Of a DNA stretch of 37,834 bases, positions 7,886 to 16,428 are shown one piece after another. The notes below the pieces were generated by a model, which did not search any database, was not told the DNA's origin, and was given only the letters and a program-made list of their open reading frames with translations. The position numbers and the translations under genes are program-made. This DNA is from an uncultured Acidimicrobiales bacterium. Lineage in GTDB: Bacteria > Actinomycetota > Acidimicrobiia > Acidimicrobiales > SZUA-35. The stretch lies in the NCBI GenBank assembly GCA_937976305.1, contig CALJSB010000022.1, positions 1-37,834 of the forward strand. The letters run 5' to 3'. How positions within the stretch are numbered: the first letter of the stretch is position 1; each line of letters starts with the position of its first letter.

Positions 7886-8708
7886 AGTTGGGAGACCGCT
7901 TCTCAACAAAGGCCGCTGCAGCCTCTCGATGATCGGCAGTGCTCATTGACCGGGTCATCGCTACGGCCTCGGCATCGAGCGCGGTGGCAAGGTCGCTTGT
8001 AATGGCCCGATTGAGGTTCTCCTTCATGTAGCCCATCGCGATCGGGGCCCGGCTCGCAAGGTCGTGGCACCAGTCGAGAGCAGCCCGCTCGAAGTTGTCA
8101 TCAGGTAGGACGTGGTTGACGAGGCCGAGCTCGTGGCCTTGTGCCGCGGTCAATCGGGGCGACGTGAAGTACAGCTCCTTGGCCTTGGCCGGCCCGACGA
8201 GTTGGGTGAGAAACCAACTACCACCGAAGTCACCAGAGGCTCCCACGTTTGCGAACGCTGTCACGAGCAACGCCCGTTCGGCGGCGAGGCGAATGTCGGC
8301 CGCCAACGCAATCGAGAAGCCGGCTCCGGCCGCTGCGCCTGGCAGGGCAGCAATCACCGGCTTGCGGAATTGGTGGATGGCAAGCGACACCGCTCGTTGG
8401 TTGGCGCGAAGGTGAGCGATGTTCGACTCGGGGTCAGTGCTGCGCCCGGCGCGTGGGGTGCCCGTCACGTGCGACTCATTCATCGCCTTGACGTCACCAC
8501 CGGCGCAGAACGCTCCACCGGCGCCTGTCATCATCACGGCGCGAACCTCGCGGTCGGCCGCCATATCAGCGAGCGCAGCGTCAATACCGCCATACATCGC
8601 TTCAGACAACGCGTTTCGGCGATCCGGCCGATTGAAGGTGATGACCCCGAGGTGGCCCTCGACGTGGGCCTGCAAGTCGTCGGTACCGGTGTCAATCGCT
8701 CGTGTCAT
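7872..8708 (-). CDS. Enoyl-CoA hydratase/isomerase family protein, PaaG-like
   Basis: A 278-residue crotonase-fold enzyme. The oxyanion-hole segments are FCAGGDVKAM near residue 67 and GAAAGAGFSIALAADIR near 124. The two catalytic glutamates of true enoyl-CoA hydratase are absent. Instead D160 in SGDFGGSWFL sits where PaaG-type 1,2-epoxyphenylacetyl-CoA isomerases keep a single catalytic aspartate (xPDSGGTW). An isomerase or related CoA-ester reaction is therefore more likely than simple hydration. It is a single gene with an ATG start at 8708; 72 bp separate it from the stop of the next gene upstream on the same strand. Confidence 0.9.
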   Translation of the reverse strand: MTRAIDTGTDDLQAHVEGHLGVITFNRPDRRNALSEAMYGGIDAALADMAADREVRAVMMTGAGGAFCAGGDVKAMNESHVTGTPRAGRSTDPESNIAHLRANQRAVSLAIHQFRKPVIAALPGAAAGAGFSIALAADIRLAAERALLVTAFANVGASGDFGGSWFLTQLVGPAKAKELYFTSPRLTAAQGHELGLVNHVLPDDNFERAALDWCHDLASRAPIAMGYMKENLNRAITSDLATALDAEAVAMTRSMSTADHREAAAAFVEKRSPNFIGE

Positions 8709-8780
8709 GGGATGAGGCTGTCAGAGCCATCAGAACAACATCAAGTTGAGCGGTTCGAGTTGAGCCGGCAGAGCCCGACC

Positions 8781-9788
8781 TCAACTGCGCGGCCGCAGCA
8801 CGCCTTGGCCGAGCTTCACCTTCTGCCCCTTCTTGGTAGCGGGACGCCTTTTGGACCGTGTGTTCTTCGCGGCTCGTGTGTTCTTCGTGGTCCGTGTGCT
8901 CTTCGCCTTCTTGCCCGTCCGTGTGCTCTTCGACGGGGTCTGCTTCTTGGGCGTCGATCGCTTCTTCGAAGAGCTCTTTGCTGCCACCTTCTTTTTGTTC
9001 GTGGACTTTTTCTTCGTGCTGGCCTTCTTGGCGGTCTTGGTCCGCTTTGCCTTCGCAGTCGTGCGCTGGGGAGCCGAGCGCTTCTTGGTCTTCGAAGACG
9101 ACGGCTTCTGCGCCTTGGCTTTCCGGGTTCTCGATGTTCGTTTCTTCGCCCCGCCGCCCGACAACTCGGTCAGGGCCAAGCCACTCGCTTCGACGTCAGC
9201 AGCCAGGGAGTTGATCCGTGTTCCAGCCGCGCCGAGGTTCGACTGCAACCGACCCAGTCCGTCGCCGGCAGCAGCAAGCGCTTCAGCCACCTCGCTCAGT
9301 TGGCGGGCGCCGGCCTTGACGTCACGAGCGGCTCCGGCGGCAACCCGATTGGACGTTACGTCGATGCCAGACACCACCGAGAGACCCATCACCTCGCTGC
9401 GCTCGATGTCGAACGCCGGAACGTTGATTCCGGCCAACTCGTTGCCCACTCGGTCGAGCAGACCCGCCACGGCACTGAGGTGCTCCTGGCAGACGGCCAT
9501 CGCCATGCCTGCGCTCCCGGCGATGTCGTCGGCGTCGAGGCCATCACCCGCAGTCAGGAAGCTGCTCGCTTCGATGGCAGCTTCGGCCGCCGTGCCAAGC
9601 GCCTCTCCGGCGCGGTCGAGAATGTCGGGCAGCCGACCGAGCAGATCGATCAGACCCTCTCCGTGTTCGGCGATGAAGTCGACGGCCTGCATGAGGCCGT
9701 CCCAGTTGTCGTCGACCTGACGGACGACTTGCAGAACTCGTTGCACTTGGTCGCCACCAAGAGAACCCAGCAGATCTTCGATATCCAT
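8781..9788 (-). CDS. Helical protein with a histone-H1-like Lys/Ser/Thr-rich tail
   Basis: A 335-residue protein of unknown function. Residues 1-210 are Ala/Leu/Gly/Asp-rich and helical, with the look of a coiled-coil bundle (DLLGRLPDILDRAGEALG; QLSEVAEALAAAGDGLGRLQ). Residues 214-322 are an extremely basic low-complexity tail of K, R, S, T and A with repeated KKxxS/T, TKKK and SKK motifs. This resembles eukaryotic H1 C-termini and bacterial AlgP/HctB-like or mycobacterial HupB tails. Such tails usually bind DNA, RNA or polyphosphate; that is inference here. The ATG at 9788 (MDIEDLLG) is chosen; a TTG seven codons upstream is possible. It lies 36 bp downstream of alanine racemase on the same strand, so co-transcription is likely. 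Confidence 0.8.
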   Translation of the reverse strand: MDIEDLLGSLGGDQVQRVLQVVRQVDDNWDGLMQAVDFIAEHGEGLIDLLGRLPDILDRAGEALGTAAEAAIEASSFLTAGDGLDADDIAGSAGMAMAVCQEHLSAVAGLLDRVGNELAGINVPAFDIERSEVMGLSVVSGIDVTSNRVAAGAARDVKAGARQLSEVAEALAAAGDGLGRLQSNLGAAGTRINSLAADVEASGLALTELSGGGAKKRTSRTRKAKAQKPSSSKTKKRSAPQRTTAKAKRTKTAKKASTKKKSTNKKKVAAKSSSKKRSTPKKQTPSKSTRTGKKAKSTRTTKNTRAAKNTRSKRRPATKKGQKVKLGQGVLRPRS

Positions 9789-9824
9789 GCCCTGAGTGTT
9801 GCAGGGCAAGCACCACGTGGCGGG

Positions 9825-10925
9825 CTACTCGACGTACACCCGCTGATAGCGAGTGCCCAGATCGGTCAACAACTCGTTGGCGATCGAGCCAGCCCGCCCG
9901 GCAACGTCGTCGATGGGTGTGTTGTCGCCGATCAGCTCCACCGGCGCTCCGAGCCAGAGCGAAGCTTCGGGCACCGCAGCCACGTCCAGGGTGATGAGGT
10001 CCATGGAGACCCGCCCAATGATCGGGACTGGGTGGCCATCGACCCAACCCATTCCCCGGTTGGATGATGAGCGAAGAAACCCGTCGGCGTATCCGAGCGC
10101 CACGGTGGCCACCCGACCACCATCCTCCATGGTGTGGGTGGCGCCGTAACCGATCGTCTCTCCAGCGACCACGTTGCGAACCTGCACGATCGGCGCCTCG
10201 AGGGTCACCACCTGCACCATTGGGTTGGTGCCATCGGTGAGCGGGGTTCCGCCGTACAGCGCAATGCCGGGCCGCACCGTGTCGAAGCGAAACGCCGGGT
10301 CGAGGAAGATTCCTGCTGAGTTCGCGAGCGAGGCGGAGGCATCGGGAAAGCGATCTCGTAGCGGGCCAAACGAAGCGAGCTGGGCAGCCGACTGGTCGCT
10401 GCCGGCAACATCGGCCGAGGCAAGGTGGCTCATGACGTGTTCGATTCGCAGCCCGCTCAGCTGGTCGAGATCGTCCAGCAGCGTCGCCGTTTCGTCAGCA
10501 GCCAGCCCGAGCCGGCTCATGCCCGTGTCGAAGTGCAGTGTCGAAACGAGCTCTTGGCCGCTGGCTGTCGCCGCCAGCCGCCACAGCTCGATCTGTTCGA
10601 GGCTGTTCAGCACCGGCACGAGGTTGTGTTCGATGAGATCGTCTTCGGTTCCGGGCATGGCACCGTTGAGCACGTGGATCTTGGCGTCGGCAACCGCCGC
10701 GCGTACGGCGACGCCCTCGGCCACGTGGGCAACGAAAAACTCCACACAGCCAGCAGCCGCCAGAGCGGCCGACACCTCCACAGCACCAAGTCCGTAGCCG
10801 TTCGCCTTCACCATGGCTGCAACCGATGCTGGGCCTGCCTGTTCGGCAACGATCTCGTAGTTGCGCAGCAGGCGCCCGAGATCGATCGTCAGTTGGCTGG
10901 AGCGCAGGATTCGGTGGGAAGCCAC
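9825..10925 (-). CDS. alr: Alanine racemase
   Basis: PLP-dependent enzyme converting L-alanine to D-alanine for peptidoglycan; 366 residues, the normal family length. The PLP lysine is K40 in MVKANGYGLG and the second catalytic base is Y260 in TIGYGATH. HFDTGMSRLG (near 131) and VRPGIALYG (near 218) are further family motifs. The start is GTG at 10925 (MASHRIL). No second alr or murein gene is nearby; the downstream neighbour is the basic-tailed helical protein. It lies 25 bp beyond the end of the formate dehydrogenase operon on the same strand, so read-through transcription from that operon is possible. Confidence 0.95.
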   Translation of the reverse strand: MASHRILRSSQLTIDLGRLLRNYEIVAEQAGPASVAAMVKANGYGLGAVEVSAALAAAGCVEFFVAHVAEGVAVRAAVADAKIHVLNGAMPGTEDDLIEHNLVPVLNSLEQIELWRLAATASGQELVSTLHFDTGMSRLGLAADETATLLDDLDQLSGLRIEHVMSHLASADVAGSDQSAAQLASFGPLRDRFPDASASLANSAGIFLDPAFRFDTVRPGIALYGGTPLTDGTNPMVQVVTLEAPIVQVRNVVAGETIGYGATHTMEDGGRVATVALGYADGFLRSSSNRGMGWVDGHPVPIIGRVSMDLITLDVAAVPEASLWLGAPVELIGDNTPIDDVAGRAGSIANELLTDLGTRYQRVYVE

Positions 10926-10950
10926 AGGAACGCGAGACTACGCGTCGAAA

Positions 10951-11817
10951 TCAGTCGTCAGCGCCAGCGTGCACGTACTGCCAGCCGAAGCGACCCTTGA
11001 TGCACAGGTGGCCGCTGGTGACGCTGTGATCGTTGGGGCTGGTCACCTTGACGATCCGCTCGTCCTGAGTGTGCAGCTCGAGATTGCACCCGACACCGCA
11101 GTACGAGCACACGGTTTGGGTGACCGACTGGTCTTCTTCCCGCCAGTTGTCGGCCTTACGCAGGTCGAACTCGGTCTTGAACTGCAACGCGTTCGTTGGG
11201 CACACGGCGACGCAGTTGCCGCAATAGACACACGCCGACTCAGGCAAGGTCACATCGAACTCGGTCGCGATCCGAGCGCCGAATCCACGCCCCGACATCG
11301 AGATGGCAAAGGTGTGCTGTGCGTCGTCGCCGCAGGCCTCGACGCACTTGTAGCAAAGCACGCACTTGTCGTAGTCGCGGACGTAGAGATCGTCTTCGAT
11401 GCGGACGCTCTCATTCATCGTCTCGACGTCGTCACCGAATCGCGTCGGATCAGCGCCGTAGGTCTCCATCCACGGAGCGATCTCGTCGGCTTGGCTCAGA
11501 TCAACACCGGAACCGAGGAACTCGAGCACCATCTTGCGGCTGTGGCGCACTCGGTCAGAGTCGGTCTGCACGACCATGCCTTCTTCGGCCGTTCGGCTAC
11601 ACGACGGCACAAGCGTCCGAGAGTTCTCGACCTCGACCACGCAGACGCGGCAAGCGTTAACCGGTGTGAGGTTCTCGGCGTAGCAAATCGTTGGTGTGTC
11701 GATACCGGCAGCCGTGCACGCATCGAGGATCGACGAGCCGGCCGGGACGGCCACGTCGTTGCCGTTGACCGAGATCGTGACGGCGGTTTCGGTGAGGTTC
11801 GGATCGGTGGCTGTCAT
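10951..11817 (-). CDS. Formate dehydrogenase Fe-S subunit: detached N-terminal half of FdsA/FdhA
   Basis: A 288-residue electron-transfer subunit. A [2Fe-2S] ferredoxin domain is at about residues 13-90 (CYAENLTPVNACRVC plus a distal Cys), then two [4Fe-4S] motifs (CVLCYKCVEAC and CVYCGNCVAVCP). It ends with the molybdenum-proximal [4Fe-4S] motif CSYCGVGC...HLCIKGRFGW, then a few residues and the stop. In usual FdsA-type alpha subunits this last motif is fused directly to the Mo-pterin domain, which here is a separate gene (13561-15516). The His/Cys3 cluster segment of NuoG-like proteins appears missing (the region reads VLEFLGSGVDLSQADEI). The start codon overlaps the upstream stop (TGATG), so it is coupled to the NuoEF-like subunit. 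Confidence 0.9.
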   Translation of the reverse strand: MTATDPNLTETAVTISVNGNDVAVPAGSSILDACTAAGIDTPTICYAENLTPVNACRVCVVEVENSRTLVPSCSRTAEEGMVVQTDSDRVRHSRKMVLEFLGSGVDLSQADEIAPWMETYGADPTRFGDDVETMNESVRIEDDLYVRDYDKCVLCYKCVEACGDDAQHTFAISMSGRGFGARIATEFDVTLPESACVYCGNCVAVCPTNALQFKTEFDLRKADNWREEDQSVTQTVCSYCGVGCNLELHTQDERIVKVTSPNDHSVTSGHLCIKGRFGWQYVHAGADD

Positions 11818-13568
11818 CAGATGAGTCCCAGTTCGATTGCCGACAACACGGCGGTTGATGCGGTATGGCCAAGGCCACAGATCGAGGCGTCTTTCATGGC
11901 CTGGTCGATGTCGTTCAACAACGTGACCTCTCCGTTGAGTTGAGCTCCGGCGGTGCGTACGAGCACTTCGTGCTGACGTACCGCACCGACTCGACACGGC
12001 ACGCATTGGCCGCAGCTCTCGTTGCGGAAAAACTCGGCGATCCTGATGCAGACAGCAGAGAAGTCGGTCGTGTCGTTGAACGCCATCACGACGCCAGACC
12101 CGAGGCTGGCACCAGCAGCACGAGTGGCCTCCATCGTCAACGGCATGTCGAGGGCATCGGGGCCAACGAAGCTGCCAGCGGCACCGCCGAGCAGCACCGC
12201 CCGCAACGTCCCTTGGACGCCTCCGGCCAGTTCGAGCACCTCACGTAGAGTCGGCCCGAACGTCACTTCGTAAGTGCCAGGCGTGGCCACGTCGCCCGAG
12301 AGGCAGAAGAGCTTGTACCCGGAACTGCCTTCGGTGCCGAGCGCCTTGTAGGCCTCGCCGCCGTCGAGCACGATCGGGAGCACGTTGAGGAGCGTCTCGG
12401 GGTTGTTGATCGCGGTTGGCTGATCGAACAATCCGTTGGTTGTTGGAAACGGCGGCTTCTGTCGGGGTTCGCCGCGGAAGCCTTCAAGCGAGTTGAACAG
12501 TGCGGTCTCTTCACCACAGATATAGGCACCAGCACCACGACGAATCTCGATATCGAAATTGAACGAGGAGCGAGCGATGCCGTCGCCGACGAACCCGGCA
12601 GCTCGAGCCTCGTCAATGGCGTTCTGAAGACGCAGGGTGGCGAGCGGATACTCACCGCGGATGTAGATCCAGCCCTTCTGAGCACCGGTAGCAAACCCAG
12701 CAATCGTCATGGCCTCGATCAGTGCAAACGGGTCGTTCTCCATGATCGTGCGATCTTTGAACGTGCCGGGCTCTGACTCATCCGCGTTCACGACGATGTG
12801 CTTGGTGCCTGATTCAGCAGCAACGCCTCGCCACTTGATGCCCGTCGGAAACGCAGCGCCACCGCGGCCCATGAGCCCAGCGGTGGTGACTTCTTCGATG
12901 ACCTGATCAGCGCCCATGCCGAAGGCCTTGGCCAGCGCCTTGTAACCGCCGGCACCCACGTAGGCGTCGAGCGACGTCGGATCAATCCGGCCGACGTTCT
13001 TCAACAGCGTGATGCCGAATTCGTGCTTCTGGGGGAGATCCCACAGTCCTGTCGCATCGTCGGATGGCACCGAGTTCTCTGCACCCCGGCCCTGAATGAA
13101 CAGTGCCGGCCCGTGGTCGGCCGTGGCCCGATCGCATTGACCGAGGCAGGGGCTGCGGTGCACATGCTTGCCGGCTGCGGTCAGCTCGGCGATCTTCGCC
13201 TCTGCGTACTGGAGGCACGGCGAGTCGACACAGACGTGGACGACGTCGTCGTCATGGCCCGGCGCCTCGTCGACACGGAACATCTCATAGAAGCTCGCGA
13301 CGCCGTAGATCTCGGCGGGAGGAATATTGAGTTTCTCGGCGATGTAGTTCGTGCCGCCACGAGAGATCCAGCCGGACTCGGTCTGGAGCGCGTGCAAGCA
13401 CGGCAACAACGCATGACGTCGTTCGTTCTTGCGGTGGACACCACCGCGAACCACGCGCTCGGTCTCGACGACGATCGCTGGTGTCACACCGAGGTCGGCC
13501 AGTGTTTGGTCGATCGCTGCGGATTCTGCGACCGACGCACGGTCTTCAGTGAGATGGAGATCAGGCAC
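11817..13568 (-). CDS. NAD-dependent formate dehydrogenase beta subunit, NuoE-NuoF fusion
   Basis: The diaphorase subunit that passes electrons to NAD+; 583 residues from the GTG at 13568. The N-terminal NuoE-like [2Fe-2S] thioredoxin-fold domain shows CVDSPC and CLGQC cysteine pairs. The NuoF-like part follows with GRGGAAFPTGIKW, NADESEPGTFKDR and GAGAYICGEETAL for FMN/NADH, and ESCGQCVPCR plus a distal Cys for a [4Fe-4S] cluster. A NuoEF fusion of this kind is known for Methylobacterium-type Fdh1B. GTG 13568 overlaps the catalytic gene by eight bases and has GGAG ten bases upstream; a GTG at 13601 is an alternative without a ribosome binding site. Middle gene of the operon. Confidence 0.93.
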   Translation of the reverse strand: MPDLHLTEDRASVAESAAIDQTLADLGVTPAIVVETERVVRGGVHRKNERRHALLPCLHALQTESGWISRGGTNYIAEKLNIPPAEIYGVASFYEMFRVDEAPGHDDDVVHVCVDSPCLQYAEAKIAELTAAGKHVHRSPCLGQCDRATADHGPALFIQGRGAENSVPSDDATGLWDLPQKHEFGITLLKNVGRIDPTSLDAYVGAGGYKALAKAFGMGADQVIEEVTTAGLMGRGGAAFPTGIKWRGVAAESGTKHIVVNADESEPGTFKDRTIMENDPFALIEAMTIAGFATGAQKGWIYIRGEYPLATLRLQNAIDEARAAGFVGDGIARSSFNFDIEIRRGAGAYICGEETALFNSLEGFRGEPRQKPPFPTTNGLFDQPTAINNPETLLNVLPIVLDGGEAYKALGTEGSSGYKLFCLSGDVATPGTYEVTFGPTLREVLELAGGVQGTLRAVLLGGAAGSFVGPDALDMPLTMEATRAAGASLGSGVVMAFNDTTDFSAVCIRIAEFFRNESCGQCVPCRVGAVRQHEVLVRTAGAQLNGEVTLLNDIDQAMKDASICGLGHTASTAVLSAIELGLI

Positions 13569-15516
13569 CGGCGATCGGCTCCACGACGGCGGCCTGTTCA
13601 CGCGTCTCGGCGGGGAGCTTCTCGATGCGGATCGACGCGGCCTTGAACTCAGCGGTGCCCGAACGCTTGTCCCAGGCGTCGTTGGTCAATTTGTTGATGT
13701 CGACCAGCTCAGGAAAGTGAAATGTCGTGAAGGTGAGTCCGACGGGGATGTCGGGCTGGAAGCGGATCGGCATTTCGACCGAACCACGAGGCGAGCTCAC
13801 CAGAACCCTTTCGCCATCATCGAGTTCGAGACGAGCGGCATCGGCAGGGTTGATGTCGAGCGCGTCGCCGTAGCGGATCGGTGAGTCATAGCCGCCGGAC
13901 TGCACGCCCGTGTTGTACGAATCGAGCGAACGGCCCGTGGTGAGCCGAATCGGGAACTGTTCGGTGAGCTCTTCTTTGGGGCCGGCGTGTTCGACAGTCG
14001 AGAACGGTGCAGGGCCACGACCCCCGAGGTCGTCTTCCCACAGCCAGCCATGGAGGAATGGGCTGCCCGGATGATCAACGTCGGGGCACGGCCACTGCAG
14101 CCCGCCTTCAGCTTCGAGCCGCTCATACGTCATGCCGCCGTGCAGTGGCGACAACGATCGCAACTCTTCCCACAGATCCTCAGACGTGGGGTGGCCCCAG
14201 TCGTAGCCCATCCGGCGAGCCAGCTCGCCAATGATGTCTTGATCGTGCCACGCCTCTCCGGGCGGAGGAACCGCAGCCCGCACTCGTTGCACCCTGCGCT
14301 CAGACGAGGTGACGGTGCCTTCACATTCGGCCCAGCCGACCGAGGCAGGGAGCACCACGTCGGCGAGCTCGGCCGTGCGGGTCATGAAGATGTCCTGCAC
14401 AACAAGAAGATCAAGACCGGACAACATCTTTCGAGCGTGCTGAATGTCGGCCTCAGAATCAGCCGGGTTCTCACCGATCACGTAGGCGGCGGTGATGTCG
14501 CCCCGCTCCATGGCTTCAAACATCAGCGTCAGGTGAATCCCGTCTTCAGCGGGCAGTTCGACGCCATAGACCGCTTCGAACTTCGCTCGGTGAGCGTCGT
14601 CTGTGACGTTCTGGAAACCGGGGAACTTGTTGGGCAGGGCGCCCATGTCGCCACCGCCCTGCACGTTGTTCTGCCCTCGAAGCGGAACCAGGCCGCTCCC
14701 CCATCGACCGATGTGGCCGGTGAGCAGCGCCAAGTTGCAGAGGGCCAACACGTTGTCGACGGCGTTGTGATGCTCGGTGATGCCGAGGGTCCACAGGATC
14801 TGGGCCTTTTCGGCGGTGGCATACGCTTCGGCCATCTCGGCGATGACTTCAGCGGGCAAGCCAGTGAGCGCGGCCCCCCGCTCGAGCGTGTAGGTCGATA
14901 CCGACTCTTTGAACGCCTCGTAGCCCTCGGTCGAGTGGGCAATGAACTCGTGGTTGACAAGGTCCTTGGTGATGATGTGATTGGCAACAGTGTTGGCCAA
15001 GGCCACATCGGACCCGAGCTCGAGACCGAGCCAAAGATCAGCAAACTTGGCAGACGAGGTTCGGCGCGGATCGACGGCGTACATCCGAGCGCCATTGTCG
15101 AGGCCGGTCATCAAGTGGTGAAAGAAGATCGGGTGAGCTTCCCGAGCGTTTGACCCCCAGAGAAGAACGACGTCTGTCTCTTCGATCTCTTTGTAGGAGA
15201 CGGTGCCGCCCCCTGCTCCAAAGACTGTCGCCAGACCGACGACGGAGGGAGCGTGTCAAGTTCGATTACAAGAGTCGATGTTGTTCGTTTGCAGGACCGC
15301 GCGGCCGAACTTCTGGGCTGCGTAGTTCATCTCGTTCGTGCTTTTCGAGCACGAGAACATCGCGAATCCCTCGCCACCCTTGGTCTGCTTCACCTCGTTG
15401 AAGCCATCGACAACCCGAGTGAGAGCTTCATCCCAGGTCGCGGGCCGGAGCTCACCGTCGATACGAACCATCGGCGTGGTGAGGCGTTGCTTTGGCAGCT
15501 TCGTGCGCTTCGACAT
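13561..15516 (-). CDS. Formate dehydrogenase catalytic subunit, selenocysteine-containing (TGA read-through at 15256-15258)
   Basis: Oxidises formate to CO2 at a bis-MGD Mo or W centre; 651 residues if TGA at 15256-15258 is read as selenocysteine 87. Before the TGA the frame reads TNNIDSCNRT; after it, HAPSVVGLATVFGAGGG, then WGSNAREAHPIFFHH and the rest without interruption. This aligns NRT-U-HAPSV with the RV-U-HGPSV active site of FdhF, the metal-ligand position. A SECIS hairpin follows immediately. The C-terminal part (LTTGRSLDSYNTGVQSGGYD onward) is the pterin dinucleotide-binding domain. The Fe4S4 domain that normally precedes RLTTP is missing and is encoded separately at 10951-11817. 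An in-frame TAG four codons before ATG 15516 fixes the start. Without recoding this would look like two fragments. Confidence 0.9.
15215..15252 (-). promoter_or_regulatory. SECIS element of the formate dehydrogenase selenocysteine codon
   Basis: Directly after the TGA the mRNA can fold into a lower stem GCUCC/GGAGC (15248-15252 with 15215-15219). The upper 6-bp stem GUCGUC/GGCGAC (one G-U pair) is capped by the loop GGUCU (15227-15243). The loop begins 18 nt after the TGA. This loop sequence and spacing match the E. coli fdhF SECIS as I recall it, which also has UGA, 18 nt, then GGUCUG. The internal region CUCC/AGUCUUU is unpaired in this simple fold. Confidence 0.85.
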
Positions 15517-15618
15517 CTGCTGAGTCTAGGACTCCGACCGCGCCTCGTGAGGATCATGCCACTCGCCTCCCGCCCTCCGGAAGCCGGTGAAATTCGCTCT
15601 GTGCTCGCCTGCGCTTGA

Positions 15619-16356
15619 TTACTCGGTATCGATCGGATTCGGCGAACCCGTGCGCTCGTAGAGCTCGACGTAGTGATCAGGACGCTCCGCCGTTCCCGTC
15701 ACCCAAAGGGCGCCGGTAAACCGATCAACCAGCAGCGGCGAGTTCCCGGCGACCATTTGTGAGAAGTCCCCGGTGTCGAGGTACGCCACCGACTGGTACA
15801 GAAACACAAAGCCCCACGCGTACCGCAAGGTCGATGCATCGTCCTGGATTCGCACGACGCCGCTTGCCTCATCGATGTGGGTTGCAGCAATCTCTCGGCA
15901 CTCGTCAGCCGACAACGTTCGCAGCGCCAATTGCTCATCATCGAGACGCTCGTGAAATGCGATCGCATCTGCCACTCGGTCAGCCATTGCCAGGGCGTGG
16001 ACCTTTTGGCTGATGTCGGTTGCCGCCTCGAAAGCCGACACCTCATCGGCCGAGGCCTTGGGGTAGCGCAGCAAGAGGGCTCCGAGCGCAACGTTGGCTG
16101 CATCTCGGGCCACAACTGATGGGTACCCGGCTGGATCGGTGCTCTTGGACTCTGGTGTCACAAGGTTGACTCCCCAATGGTCCCAGAGACCCTTCATGAT
16201 CTCGAGTCGAGACGCGCCACCAACAGCAGCTTCCATCACCGCTTCATCGGGACGGAGGCCACGATTGTGCAGAATCGCGAAGTCAACGTTGGCCACCGGT
16301 TCCAGTCGGCACTGGGCAGCCAAACCTGAGTTGGCCCTACTCGTGTGCCACCCCAC
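15619..16356 (-). CDS. Hypothetical protein
   Basis: A 245-residue soluble protein I do not recognise; no signal peptide or membrane segment. Residues 25-60 (FAILHNRGLRPDEAVMEAA, MKGLWDHWGV) and the middle are helical. The C-terminus, LLVDRFTGALWVTGT and HYVELYERTG, has the flavour of YrhB/Imm35-like small domains in which a stored value is followed by VDRxTG; this is a weak resemblance. The GTG at 16356 has GAGG eight bases upstream; a later GTG at 16293 is a possible alternative. It is divergent from prolyl-tRNA synthetase and lies about 100 bp upstream of the formate dehydrogenase operon on the same strand. Confidence 0.65.
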   Translation of the reverse strand: MGWHTSRANSGLAAQCRLEPVANVDFAILHNRGLRPDEAVMEAAVGGASRLEIMKGLWDHWGVNLVTPESKSTDPAGYPSVVARDAANVALGALLLRYPKASADEVSAFEAATDISQKVHALAMADRVADAIAFHERLDDEQLALRTLSADECREIAATHIDEASGVVRIQDDASTLRYAWGFVFLYQSVAYLDTGDFSQMVAGNSPLLVDRFTGALWVTGTAERPDHYVELYERTGSPNPIDTE

Positions 16357-16428
16357 GACAGCCGCCTCACGACAGCGCCGACGAAACTAATCGGCAAAGG
16401 TCCCTCAGCTCGGCACTACCCTCCGGGC

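Noticed and set aside
8112..10067. Very long plus-strand open frame (651 codons) antisense to three genes
   Set aside because: It is the complement of recognisable minus-strand genes (crotonase, basic-tail protein, alr). Its composition is Arg/Leu-rich without any family motif, a common artefact of GC-rich DNA.
15256..15258. TGA in the formate dehydrogenase gene as a true stop (pseudogene) or as evidence of an altered genetic code
   Set aside because: Sequence conservation continues across it at the Cys/Sec position and a SECIS follows, while TGA is used as a normal stop in many genes here (for example etfB, cvnC and the TVP38 gene).
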